Positions 8,299-17,348 of a stretch of DNA of 64,000 bases are shown in pieces. Position 1 is the stretch's first letter. Every line of letters begins with the position of its first letter. The notes under the pieces were generated by a model. The model saw only the letters and a program-made list of their open reading frames with translations. It did not search any database and was not told where the DNA came from. Where the stretch lies: positions 1 through 64,000 of the forward strand of contig NZ_JAUNTJ010000002.1 of the NCBI RefSeq assembly GCF_030538755.1. The letters run 5' to 3'. The position numbers were made by a program, and so were the translations under genes. Source of the stretch: Paracoccus sp. (in: a-proteobacteria). GTDB taxonomy: Bacteria > Pseudomonadota > Alphaproteobacteria > Rhodobacterales > Rhodobacteraceae.

Positions 8299-9412
8299 AT
8301 TGCGGGGCGGCCCGCAGGCGGGGGCGGCCCGGATCACCGATCTGGACCGGCCCTTTTCCGTTGGCACCGATCCCGCTGCGACCTGGCAGTTGCGCGCGGC
8401 CCCGGATGTGGCTGACGGCACCGCAACGCTGCACCGCGGCCCCGGCGACCGGATCGAGGCGACCGGCGCGGGCAATGTCACCCTTGACGGCGCTCTGCTG
8501 GGGGAACGTGCGGCATCGCTGGGGTATGGCGCGATGCTGATCGTGGCGGGCCAGCAGGTTCTGATCCAGCCCGAAGCGCCCTATCGGCAGGCCGGTTTCG
8601 GGGATGCGGCCCTGTCGATCAGCGCGATCCTGTCTGATGTCACCCCCGGAGGCGAGGCGGCGGCAGGCCCGTTGCCGGGCGCAGACAGCGGCGACAGCCC
8701 GCTGGACATCCCGGCGCAGCACCGCCCGGCATCGGAACGCTATTGGCAGCAACCCCGTGCCTTCGCGCCGGATCAATCCCCGCTGTCTGCCGGGCAAAGG
8801 CCGATCCTGCCCGACAACTGGGCGGCGGATATGCCCGATGATGCAGGGCAGTTGACCGACCGCAGCCATCAGGCGGCGGCTTCGCTGGGGCGCATCAATG
8901 TGAACCCGCGCCCGGCCCTGTCTGATCCTGCGGCCCATTGGCCCGCGCCCGACCCGGATATATCGGCCCGGCACGAGGCGCAGCTTGTGCTGGCGCTGAC
9001 GGCGCTGGAACGGATCGAGGATGACCTGCGCCGCCAGTTCGCGGATCTGGGCGTGATGCCGGGCACCTCGCTGCCACCGATGACGGGCGGGGACGATGGC
9101 GGGCAGGGGCTGATGCAGCGGCGCGACAGGATCATCGCGATGCAGCAGGCTTTGGCGGCGGCCTGCCGCGCGGCTTTGACAGATGCCCGCACACGGCTTG
9201 ACCCCGGCTCGATCAGTGCCAGCGTATCCGCGGCAGGCGGTCTGGCCGGGCGGATCAGCCCCGCCGCTGCCTGCTGGAAAGAATATCAGACCCGCTTTGC
9301 GCCACCCGATCAGCCCGCACCGCTGTCGGATGCGGCCTTTATCCGGCATTTGCGCGCGGCATCGGGCCAGCCTGAACAGACATGGTCAGACCAGACAGAG
9401 GATGACAGATGA
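8282..9412 (+). CDS. tagH: T6SS FHA-domain protein TagH/Fha with atypical FHA motifs
   Basis: A 376-residue protein with an N-terminal FHA-like beta-domain (about residues 1-100), a low-complexity linker and a helical C-terminal domain (about 240-376) with CWKEYQTRF, as in TagH. Fha proteins recruit phosphothreonine partners and activate T6SS assembly. Here the FHA hallmarks look eroded: the usual G-R reads FSVGTDP, the S-x-x-H block reads DGTATLH, and the N-G block is replaced by GNVTLDG. Phosphothreonine binding may therefore be weak or absent. A GGAGG five bases before the ATG, inside tssG, supports the start. The stop overlaps tssK (ATGA). Confidence 0.8.
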   Translation: MRLRLELRGGPQAGAARITDLDRPFSVGTDPAATWQLRAAPDVADGTATLHRGPGDRIEATGAGNVTLDGALLGERAASLGYGAMLIVAGQQVLIQPEAPYRQAGFGDAALSISAILSDVTPGGEAAAGPLPGADSGDSPLDIPAQHRPASERYWQQPRAFAPDQSPLSAGQRPILPDNWAADMPDDAGQLTDRSHQAAASLGRINVNPRPALSDPAAHWPAPDPDISARHEAQLVLALTALERIEDDLRRQFADLGVMPGTSLPPMTGGDDGGQGLMQRRDRIIAMQQALAAACRAALTDARTRLDPGSISASVSAAGGLAGRISPAAACWKEYQTRFAPPDQPAPLSDAAFIRHLRAASGQPEQTWSDQTEDDR

Positions 9413-10749
9413 AAACCGAAAACCGTGTGGTCTGGACCGAAGGCATGTTCCTGCGTGTGCAGCATTTCCAGCAGGCCGACCGCTGGACCGAACGGCTGGT
9501 GCGCGACCTGACCCGGCCGCTGTCGCCGTTTCCATGGGGGTTCGCGCAGCTTTCGCTGGATCGTGCGGCTTTGGGGATCGGGCGGCTGGCGCTGACCTCG
9601 TTTGCGGCGATCTTGCCCGATGGCACCGCCATCAGCGCCCCCGATCAGGCCGATCTGCCCGCGCCGCTGCACCTTGGCGAAGGGCTGACCGACCGGCTGG
9701 TCTATCTGTGCCTGCCTGCGCGCCGCCCCGACCGCGCCGAGTTTGCCGGCAGCGGCGGCGCCGGTGTGATGACGGCGCGGCTGACTCCATCCGATTATGA
9801 CGCCGCCGATGCCAATGCTGACAGCGCCCTGACCGCGCCGGTTGCGGTCGGGCGGCTGACGCCGGTTCTGCGGCTGGAAGGGGACGAACTGGCCGGGTTC
9901 GAATATCTGCCCGTCGCCCGCATTACCGAAGTCCGCGCGGATTTGTCGGTGCAGCTTGACGAAGACATGATTCCGCCTGCGCTGAATCTGGCCCTGTCGC
10001 CGCGCCTGCTGGGCTTTGCCACCGAGATTCTGGGCCTTGTCCGCCACCGCGCTGCTGCCATCGCGCGGCGGGCGGGCGACCCCTCCATGCGCGGATCGGC
10101 TGAAATCGGCGATTATTTCATGCTGCAATTGCTGAACCGTGCCACGCCCCTGCTGTCGCATCTGGCGGCGCAGGCGGGGCAGATGCACCCCGAACGGCTT
10201 TGGCGTGATCTGGCGGCGCTGGCGGGCGAATTTGCGACCTTCACCGCCAGCACCCGTCTGCCGGCCGAACTGCCCGATTACGATCACATGGACCCCGCCG
10301 CCTGCTTTGGCCCGCTGATGGACGAGTTGCGCCGCTCGCTGTCGTCGGTGCTGGATCAGTCGGCCATCGCCATCCCGCTGGAGGAACGCCGCCACGGTGT
10401 GCGCGTGGCGCTGCTGGCCGATGCGGAACTGCGGGCGGGGGCGGGGCTGGTGCTGGCCGTGCGGGCCGAAATGCCGCACGAACAATTGCGCCGGCAGTTG
10501 CCGAACCAGATCAAGATCGGCTCGGTCGAACGGATCGCAGAGCTGGTCAATGTCGCGCTGCCCGGCCTTGGCATCCGTCCGATGCCGGTCGCGCCGCGCC
10601 AGTTGCCGTTCCAATCCGGCACCGTCTATTTCGAGCTGGACAACAGCGGCGAGATCTGGCGCGACATCATCCAGTCGGGCACGCTTGCCCTGCATCTGTC
10701 CGCCGATTTCCCCGGCCTTGAGATGGAACTGTGGGGTATTCGCTCATGA
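9409..10749 (+). CDS. tssK: T6SS baseplate-membrane connector TssK (ImpJ/VasE)
   Basis: The 446-residue protein begins MKTENRVVWTEGMFLRVQHFQQADRW, a variant of the highly conserved TssK start (W-x-E-G-M-F-L-x-x-Q-H-F-Q). The C-terminal domain includes the LPFQSGTVYFELD block near residue 405. TssK trimers link the TssF/TssG wedges to the TssL/TssM membrane complex. Four-base overlaps with tagH upstream and tssL downstream show one operon. Length and motifs are normal and the call is secure. Confidence 0.97.
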   Translation: MKTENRVVWTEGMFLRVQHFQQADRWTERLVRDLTRPLSPFPWGFAQLSLDRAALGIGRLALTSFAAILPDGTAISAPDQADLPAPLHLGEGLTDRLVYLCLPARRPDRAEFAGSGGAGVMTARLTPSDYDAADANADSALTAPVAVGRLTPVLRLEGDELAGFEYLPVARITEVRADLSVQLDEDMIPPALNLALSPRLLGFATEILGLVRHRAAAIARRAGDPSMRGSAEIGDYFMLQLLNRATPLLSHLAAQAGQMHPERLWRDLAALAGEFATFTASTRLPAELPDYDHMDPAACFGPLMDELRRSLSSVLDQSAIAIPLEERRHGVRVALLADAELRAGAGLVLAVRAEMPHEQLRRQLPNQIKIGSVERIAELVNVALPGLGIRPMPVAPRQLPFQSGTVYFELDNSGEIWRDIIQSGTLALHLSADFPGLEMELWGIRS

Positions 10750-12182
10750 CCGGCGGCGGCACCATGGATGACGATTTTGCCGATGGCGGGCCGCGCGTCG
10801 TTTTGCCGACCCCCGGTCGACGACTGCCCGAAGCCCTGCCCGAACAGCCCCTACAGGCCCCCACCTTGCCCGAGGACGGCTTTTCCGCCGAGGCGATCAT
10901 GCGCGGCTTTCGGCTTGAGGGCCGTGATTTTCCGGTGATGATCGGCGATGCGGCGGGGCTTTTGAACCTTGCCCATTCGCTGCGCCACCGCAAAAGTGCC
11001 CCCGATCTGGCTGCGTTGCGCAGCGACATCATCACCGCCGTGCGGGAATATGAACGCAATCTGGGCCGCGCCGGTATCCTGCCCGAACAGGCGCGGGCGG
11101 CGCATTATGTGATCTGCGCCACGCTGGACGATGTAATCCGCAATACCTCGTGGGGGCGTGACTGGCAGCAGCAGGGGCTGGTCTCGACCTTTCACCACGA
11201 TGTGACCGGCGGCGACAAGGTGTTCGACCTGCTGACGCATTTCCAGTCTCGTCCCGGCAGCAACCGCGATATTCTGCTGCTGATCTATCTGTGCCTGTCG
11301 CTGGGGTTCGAGGGGCGCACCCGCGTTTCCGCGCGCGGCGCGCTGGAACTGGCGCAGATCCGCGACAGCCTTTATCACCTGCTGCGCCAGCAATACGGTG
11401 TGCCCGAACAAGACCTGTCCCCGCATTGGAAGGGCGAGGATATGGGCCACCGCCCCTTGCGGCGCGGGCGGCTGTTCTGGCTGTTGACCGGGCTGGCGGT
11501 GCTGGCGCTGTGCGGGCTGTTCGTGACGCTGAATCTGCTGCTGGGGCGCATATCGGATCGCACCGTGGCCACCATGGTCAGCCTGCCGCCGGGTGAAACG
11601 CCCTCGCTGTTCATTCCCGAACCGGCCCCCGTCGCGGAACCCGAGCCTGACCCGGAACCCGTCGTCGCAGAAACCGAACCCGCAGGCCCGTCCCCCATCG
11701 ACACGCTGGTGGCCTTTCTTCAGCCCGAGGTGGAAGAAGGGCTGGTCCGCCTTTACCGCGATGGCGATGCGGTTCTGGTGCGGATCGCCAATGCCGGGGC
11801 CTTCCAGCCCGGAGGCGCCGAGATTCAGCCGCAGTTTCTGGAAACCTTTCAGCGCATCGGGCTGGCCCTTGCGGCCGAGGATTTCGATGTGACCATTCTG
11901 GGCCATACCGACAATATCCCGATCCGCACGGCTGCCTATCCGTCGAATTTTCACCTGTCCACCGCGCGGGCCTCTGCCGTGCGTGATCTGTTGCTGAACT
12001 ATGTTCCTGCCGACCGGATCGCCATTCGCGGCGAGGCCGAGACCCGGCCCATTGCCACCAACTCGACCCCCGAAGGCCGCGAGGCCAATCGCCGGACCGA
12101 AATTCTGGTGGCCGAGGCAGGCGCCCGCGTGCCGCCCGCGCTGCTGGAACAGGGCGGTCTGACGCCGGAGGTTGCACCATGA
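10746..12182 (+). CDS. tssL: T6SS membrane protein TssL with C-terminal OmpA peptidoglycan-binding domain
   Basis: A 478-residue 'evolved' TssL. The cytoplasmic DotU domain covers about residues 50-220 (FDLLTHFQSRPG, IYLCLSLGFEGR). One transmembrane helix lies near 243-265 (LFWLLTGLAVLALCGLF). A Pro/Glu-rich periplasmic linker follows. An OmpA-like domain covers about 330-465, with ILGHTDNIPI and the NRRTEILV ending. The protein sits in the inner membrane and can grip peptidoglycan, which may matter because no tssJ lipoprotein gene is seen here. The ATG at 10746 overlaps the tssK stop; a GTG five codons upstream is less likely. Confidence 0.95.
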   Translation: MTGGGTMDDDFADGGPRVVLPTPGRRLPEALPEQPLQAPTLPEDGFSAEAIMRGFRLEGRDFPVMIGDAAGLLNLAHSLRHRKSAPDLAALRSDIITAVREYERNLGRAGILPEQARAAHYVICATLDDVIRNTSWGRDWQQQGLVSTFHHDVTGGDKVFDLLTHFQSRPGSNRDILLLIYLCLSLGFEGRTRVSARGALELAQIRDSLYHLLRQQYGVPEQDLSPHWKGEDMGHRPLRRGRLFWLLTGLAVLALCGLFVTLNLLLGRISDRTVATMVSLPPGETPSLFIPEPAPVAEPEPDPEPVVAETEPAGPSPIDTLVAFLQPEVEEGLVRLYRDGDAVLVRIANAGAFQPGGAEIQPQFLETFQRIGLALAAEDFDVTILGHTDNIPIRTAAYPSNFHLSTARASAVRDLLLNYVPADRIAIRGEAETRPIATNSTPEGREANRRTEILVAEAGARVPPALLEQGGLTPEVAP

Positions 12183-15100
12183 TGAACTTTGTCGGGATGT
12201 GGACGTCGTTCCGGTCAACGCTGGACAGCTATATCAGCGTTGTGGGGCATCGGTTCGCGGCGCTGGTCTGGGTTGCGGCCCTTGCCGCGTTGATCTGGAT
12301 ATTCGGCCCGCGCCTTGTCTGGGGCGATGTCGCCCCGCTGGCATCGGTGCAAAACCGGCTGATCGCGATTGCCGTTCTGATCGCGCTATGGGCGGTTTGG
12401 GCGCTGGTGTCCTGGCTGCGCAGCCGCCGCGCCGACGCCAGGCTGATCGACGAGATCGCCGACAGCCCCGAGGCCCGTGCCGAGGCCGAAACCCGCGCCG
12501 AAGTGGGCGAGCTGCGCAGCCGCCTGCGCGACGCCATGGCGATGATGCGCAAGGTCGCACGCCGCCGCTTTGGCTATGTTTATGAATTCCCGTGGTATCT
12601 GATGATCGGCGCGCCGGGGGCGGGGAAAACCACGCTGCTGACCAATTCCGGCCTGAAATTCCCCTTGGGCGACGCCTTGGGCGGCGAGCCGGTGCAGGGT
12701 GTCGGCGGCACCCGCAACATGAACTGGTGGTTCACCGACCGCGCCATTCTGATCGACACCGCCGGGCGCTATACCACGCAGGACAGCGGGCACGAACGCG
12801 ACAAGGCGGGCTTTGCCGGTTTCCTGAAAATGCTGCGCCAGCGGCGGCGGATGCAGCCGGTCAACGGCGTGATCCTGACCCTTTCGCTGACCGATCTGCT
12901 GAACCAGCCGCCCGAGGGCCGTCTGCGCGAAATCCGCGCCATCCGGCAGCGGCTGGCGGAAATGGCCGCGACACTGGATGTGCGTATTCCGGTCTATATC
13001 GTGCTGACCAAGGCCGACCGTCTGGCCGGGTTCCAGCCGTTTTTCGAACGTCTGGGCCACGAGGCGCGCGGGCAGGTCTGGGGTATCACCTTCCCCTATC
13101 AGGAAACCCGCGACAGCACCGATCTGCCCGCCGTGTTTTCGCGCGAATACCACGCGCTGACCGAACGGTTGAACGATCAGCTTCTGGACCGGCTGCAACA
13201 GGAAATCGACCTTGACCGGCGCGGGCGCGTGTTCCGTTTCCCGGCGCAGATTTCGGCGCTGCATGACAGCCTGCGCGAGATCGTCGAGGAACTGTCCTCG
13301 GGCACCGGGCAGGTCGAGCCGCCTTTGCTGCGCGGGATCTATCTTGCCTCGGCCACGCAAGAGGCCGAATTCCGGCAGGAACTGGGCGGCGCGCGGTCGA
13401 TGAACCGCAGCTATTTCGTCGAACGATTGTTCCGCGATGTCATTCTGGGCGAGGCGGGGCTTGTCGCCGATGACCGGCGCAGCACACGGCGGCGGCGGAT
13501 TGCGCAGGGCCTTGGCTGGGGCGCGCTGGCGGCGCTGGTTCTGCTGCTGGGCGGGTCGTGGCTGTCCAGCTATGTCGTGAACCAAAGGGCGATCAGCCAG
13601 ATCAATCTGGACCTTGGCCGCTATCGCGATCTGGCCGCCGCCATTCCGGTGCGCGAGGTGGCCGACACCGATTTCCTGCGGGTGCTGCCTGCATTGGACG
13701 CCCTGGCCGATGTGCCGGTGGCCTTTGCCACGCAAGATCAGAATGCGCCGGTGCCGCTGCACCGCATCGCGCCGGGTCTGGACCGCGAGGATACGCTGGT
13801 CGCCTCGTTCCGCCAGCAATATGACCGGGCCTTGGGGGCCTATCTGCTGCCCCGCTATATGGTGGCGCTGCAAAACCGGCTGAAGCAGCCGGACTTGCCG
13901 CCCGATCAGGCGTTCGAGACGTTAAAGCATTACCTGTCTCTGGCAGGGCTTGGTCCGATTGATCCCGACGGGCTGTTGCTGCAATCCGAAGACATCTTTG
14001 CCGCGCTTTATCCCGGTTCGGGCCGCGAGGCGACGCGGCTGCAACTGGCGCAGCATATGGCGGCGATGCTGGACCACGGACAACTGCCGGTGATGGCCGT
14101 CGATGATGCGCTGGTGGCAGAAACCCGCGCGCATCTGGGGGCGCATAACCCGGCGCAGCGGGCCTATGACATGCTGCAAAGCCGCCGCGCCGCGCGCGAT
14201 CTGGGGGAATGGACCCCGGCGGCGGCGCTTGGCCCCTCGGGGACGCGGCTGTTCGCCCGCGCCTCGGGCGCGCCGCTGGATCAGGGGATCGCGCGGCTGT
14301 TCACCCAAAGCGGTTATCAGCGGGTCGTGCTGCCGCAGATCACCGCATTGGCGGAAACCGCAGCGGGCGAAGGCTGGGTTCTTGGCACTGCTGCCAACGC
14401 GCCGACCCGCGCCACCAGCGACATCGCGGCGGATGCGGTGGCGCTGTATTGGGATGACTTTTCGCGCCAGTGGCAGGCGCTGTTGTCCGACCTGACCATC
14501 CGCGAGGCCGCCGACCTGCGCGCCGCATCCGACCTGATCGCCACCGCCGCATCCGAAAGCCGCCCGCTGCAACGGCTGGCCACCGAGATCGCGCAGGAAA
14601 CATCGCTGGCGGGGTCATCGGCAACCGCCGCTCTGTCGGCGACCGGGCTGGCCTTTGACCCGCTGGCCGCGCCCGACCCCTTTGCCGCCTTGCGTCGCGG
14701 GCTGGAACCGCAGGGCGAAAGCGGCGAGACGATCTTTACCCCGATGGAGCCGCTGTTCGACAATATCTATCAGCAGATCAGCCGCGCCACCGCCAGCGAT
14801 GCCCGCACGGCGGAAATCTTTGCCGCTGACGGCGCATTGATGAGCGCGGTGCAGGACATGCTGGCCCAGGGGCAGCGCCTGCCTGTGCCGGCGGATCAGT
14901 GGATCGTCGGCCTTGCAGCCCGCATCGGCGAAGCCTCGGTCGCCAATGCGCGCAGTTCGCTGAACCAGTTGTGGCAAAGCGAAGGCTATGGCGAATGCCG
15001 CCGCGCGACCGAGGGCCGCTATCCCTTTGAACCGGGCGCATCGCATGATGTGACCATCGCCGATTTCACCCGCATCTTTGGTCCCGATGGCGTTTTCCAG

Positions 15101-15640
15101 CGCTTCTTTGACCAGAACCTGAGCGGGCTTGTCGATACGGCATCCAATCCGTGGCGGTGGAGCGGCGGCCTTGGCACCACGGGCGAAGCAAGCCCCGCGC
15201 TGGCGCAATTCCAGCGCGCCGCCGCGATCCGAACGGCGTTCTTTCCCTCTGGTGCGAGCGGGCCGCAGGTGGCCTATTCCTTCGACCTGATCTCGCTGGA
15301 AAACGCCGATGTCGCGCTGATCGAGATCGGCGACATCAGTTCCTATTACGGACAGAACCGCACGCGCGAACGCAGCTTTACATGGCCCGTTACAGCGCGC
15401 GAGGTGGCGCAACTGACCCTGCTGCCCGGATCGCGCAACGAAGGTTTGCAGACGACCGGCCCGTGGGCACCCTTCCGCCTGATGGATCTGGGGCAGGTGA
15501 CGCCTGTGTCGGAAAATCAGTTCGACATCCGCTTCCGCATCGGCAACCGCGCGGCAGACATGCGTATCACCGGCGGGTCCGTGAACAACCCGTTCAGCCT
15601 TGATGCGCTGCAACAGTTCCATTGCCCGGACCGGCTGTGA
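12179..15640 (+). CDS. tssM: T6SS inner-membrane protein TssM (IcmF)
   Basis: The 1153-residue protein has two N-terminal transmembrane helices (about 25-45 and 61-82). A cytoplasmic NTPase domain has an intact Walker A (GAPGAGKTT, near residue 143) and a Walker B-like IDTAGRY. A third helix (about 440-465) leads to a large periplasmic domain. TssM forms the trans-envelope channel with TssL. Having Walker A is notable because some TssM homologues lack it. The ATG overlaps the tssL stop by four bases, and the TGA overlaps the GTG start of the tagF fusion. No serine/threonine kinase gene lies after it. Confidence 0.97.
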   Translation: MMNFVGMWTSFRSTLDSYISVVGHRFAALVWVAALAALIWIFGPRLVWGDVAPLASVQNRLIAIAVLIALWAVWALVSWLRSRRADARLIDEIADSPEARAEAETRAEVGELRSRLRDAMAMMRKVARRRFGYVYEFPWYLMIGAPGAGKTTLLTNSGLKFPLGDALGGEPVQGVGGTRNMNWWFTDRAILIDTAGRYTTQDSGHERDKAGFAGFLKMLRQRRRMQPVNGVILTLSLTDLLNQPPEGRLREIRAIRQRLAEMAATLDVRIPVYIVLTKADRLAGFQPFFERLGHEARGQVWGITFPYQETRDSTDLPAVFSREYHALTERLNDQLLDRLQQEIDLDRRGRVFRFPAQISALHDSLREIVEELSSGTGQVEPPLLRGIYLASATQEAEFRQELGGARSMNRSYFVERLFRDVILGEAGLVADDRRSTRRRRIAQGLGWGALAALVLLLGGSWLSSYVVNQRAISQINLDLGRYRDLAAAIPVREVADTDFLRVLPALDALADVPVAFATQDQNAPVPLHRIAPGLDREDTLVASFRQQYDRALGAYLLPRYMVALQNRLKQPDLPPDQAFETLKHYLSLAGLGPIDPDGLLLQSEDIFAALYPGSGREATRLQLAQHMAAMLDHGQLPVMAVDDALVAETRAHLGAHNPAQRAYDMLQSRRAARDLGEWTPAAALGPSGTRLFARASGAPLDQGIARLFTQSGYQRVVLPQITALAETAAGEGWVLGTAANAPTRATSDIAADAVALYWDDFSRQWQALLSDLTIREAADLRAASDLIATAASESRPLQRLATEIAQETSLAGSSATAALSATGLAFDPLAAPDPFAALRRGLEPQGESGETIFTPMEPLFDNIYQQISRATASDARTAEIFAADGALMSAVQDMLAQGQRLPVPADQWIVGLAARIGEASVANARSSLNQLWQSEGYGECRRATEGRYPFEPGASHDVTIADFTRIFGPDGVFQRFFDQNLSGLVDTASNPWRWSGGLGTTGEASPALAQFQRAAAIRTAFFPSGASGPQVAYSFDLISLENADVALIEIGDISSYYGQNRTRERSFTWPVTAREVAQLTLLPGSRNEGLQTTGPWAPFRLMDLGQVTPVSENQFDIRFRIGNRAADMRITGGSVNNPFSLDALQQFHCPDRL

Positions 15641-16938
15641 GGGGCGCGGCCATCCCCGGTCCCGTCAAGGCGGGCTATTTCGGCAAGGTGCCGACGCAGG
15701 GCGATTTCGTCTTTCGGGGCCTGCCGCTTGCGCTGACCGATCGTCTGGACGGCTGGCTGCGGCAATCGGTGCGCGACAGTCAGAACCGCATGGGCCGCGA
15801 CTGGTTGCCGGCCTTTCTGGTTGCTCCGGTCTGGCGGATGGCGATCACGCCGGGGCTGTTCGGTCCCGATGCCTTGATCGGGGTGATGATGCCCAGCGTA
15901 GACCGCGCCGGGCGTTACTTTCCGCTGGTCATCGCCGCGCCGGTCCCCGGTCTGCGCGCATCCGCGGCTGATCTGGCCCGGATGGCGACATGGTTCGATG
16001 CGGCCGAGGAACTGGCGCTGTCCACGCTGGACCCGCGTTTTTCCCTGAGTTGGTTCGATGAACAGATTGCACGGCTGGAACTGCCCGCCTCGGTTCTGCC
16101 GCCCGATGACCCGCAGGCCGAGGCGGGGTCGCTGTGGTGGACCGGCGCGGGCGAGGGGGCGCAAATGGCGCTGGAACACATGCCCCCGCCCGATGCCTTT
16201 GGCGCCTTGTTTCTGGCCACCCGGTCCGGGGCAGGGCAGGGATTGCCCGCGCCTTCCCCGGTTCGAAATCCGCTGGAGATCGGTATCGGCAAAGCCGTTC
16301 GCAAATCGTCACGGCAGCTTGTCCCGCCAGATCAGATCGTGGTTAATCGTGATGCGCAGGCTGTCACTTTGCTGAACGGGATCGGTGCGGTTAAAAATCC
16401 GGCTCATACGGTGCAGGTGGCTGCTGATACGTTTCGTGGGATCGACGATCCACTGTCGATGAACGACCTGATCGCGGGGGCAAAAGGCCGGATCGGCACC
16501 GCCAACAGCCTGCTGCGCGCCGGGGTCGGACAGGCCGACCCGCCCTGCGTGTCATTCGCAATGCTGCTGATGCAGGGGCATCTGTTCGCGATCCTGTGGG
16601 CGGGCAATACCCGCGCCTATCTGTTGCGCGATGGCACACTGTCCTTGCTGACGCGCGACCATACCGACCGCCGGTTGCCATCGGTCCTGACCCGCGCGCT
16701 TGGGATCGGGCAGCAGCTTTCCCCGGATCAGTCCGGCGGCGAGCTGCTGGCCCAGGATCGCTTTCTGCTGTGTTCCGGCAGCATCACCCAGGCCCTGAGC
16801 GACGAGGAAATCGCCAGCACACTGGCCAATGCCCGCACCCCCGATAGCGCCGCCGAAACCCTGACCCAAAACGCCCTCATCGCCGGCACAACCGCCAGTG
16901 TCTCGGCAGCAGCGGTGTTCGTGAGTGAGAAGGCGTGA
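15637..16938 (+). CDS. tagF: TagF fused to a degenerate PP2C (PppA-like) phosphatase domain
   Basis: Residues 5-215 of this 433-residue protein are TagF (GYFGKVPTQGDFVFRGLP, DRAGRYFPL), a post-translational T6SS repressor. Residues 225-433 align with PP2C phosphatases (AGNTRAYLLRDG, LLTRDHTDRR). TagF-PppA fusions are known from Agrobacterium. The metal-ligand motifs are altered here: the expected ADGMGG is LNGIGA near residue 245, and the expected CSDG is CSGS near residue 376. Two Asp ligands are therefore missing and phosphatase activity is doubtful. GTG at 15637 (GTGA overlap with tssM) is chosen over an upstream TTG at 15622. It ends the T6SS operon. Confidence 0.9.
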   Translation: MRGAAIPGPVKAGYFGKVPTQGDFVFRGLPLALTDRLDGWLRQSVRDSQNRMGRDWLPAFLVAPVWRMAITPGLFGPDALIGVMMPSVDRAGRYFPLVIAAPVPGLRASAADLARMATWFDAAEELALSTLDPRFSLSWFDEQIARLELPASVLPPDDPQAEAGSLWWTGAGEGAQMALEHMPPPDAFGALFLATRSGAGQGLPAPSPVRNPLEIGIGKAVRKSSRQLVPPDQIVVNRDAQAVTLLNGIGAVKNPAHTVQVAADTFRGIDDPLSMNDLIAGAKGRIGTANSLLRAGVGQADPPCVSFAMLLMQGHLFAILWAGNTRAYLLRDGTLSLLTRDHTDRRLPSVLTRALGIGQQLSPDQSGGELLAQDRFLLCSGSITQALSDEEIASTLANARTPDSAAETLTQNALIAGTTASVSAAAVFVSEKA

Positions 16939-16984
16939 GGTTCGGGGTGCCGGTGGCGTTCTTTCCGGGCAAGGCAGCCTAATA

Positions 16985-17348
16985 ACACAACCTGATAAAG
17001 CGCAGCCTTTCCGCCCGTGATCGACAGCTTCCGGTCGAAGGTCGCCAACTGCCCACTGCGCTTTTCGCCAATGCCAGCAGACAGGTATCGGTGACCAGAC
17101 CGGCGGTCAGACTCTTGCCCGGATCTATCGGTGCCTCATCCGCCAGACCGATCTCATCGGGCCAGAAATATCGACAACAGCGGCAGTTGCCCCTGGCGAG
17201 TTCGGGTGCCCGGAATGCGGATGACGCCGGTTTCGATCATAGGGCAGGTGGCCCGGCTTTGCTGTCCGATGTTGGCAAACCGGTCATGGGCGACATGATT
17301 CGGGACGATCAGGGCGTCCAGGACGTTGACATCAAGAAGAAAGGTCAC
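16985..17348 (-). pseudogene. Frameshifted remnant of a PIN-domain (VapC-like) toxin
   Basis: Reading leftwards from GTG at 17348, three reading frames together give one PIN protein. The first has MTFLLDVNVLDALIVPNHV with the first active-site Asp (to about 17190). The second has FWPDEIGLADEAPIDPGKSL and LVTDTCLLALAKS. The third has GQLATFDRKLSITGG and KAALYQVV (to about 16985). At least two frameshifts separate them, and part of the middle seems deleted. VapC-type proteins are RNases of toxin-antitoxin pairs. No intact antitoxin is seen. The block order and family resemblance are read by eye; the decay itself is clear because no single frame covers the protein. Confidence 0.72.
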
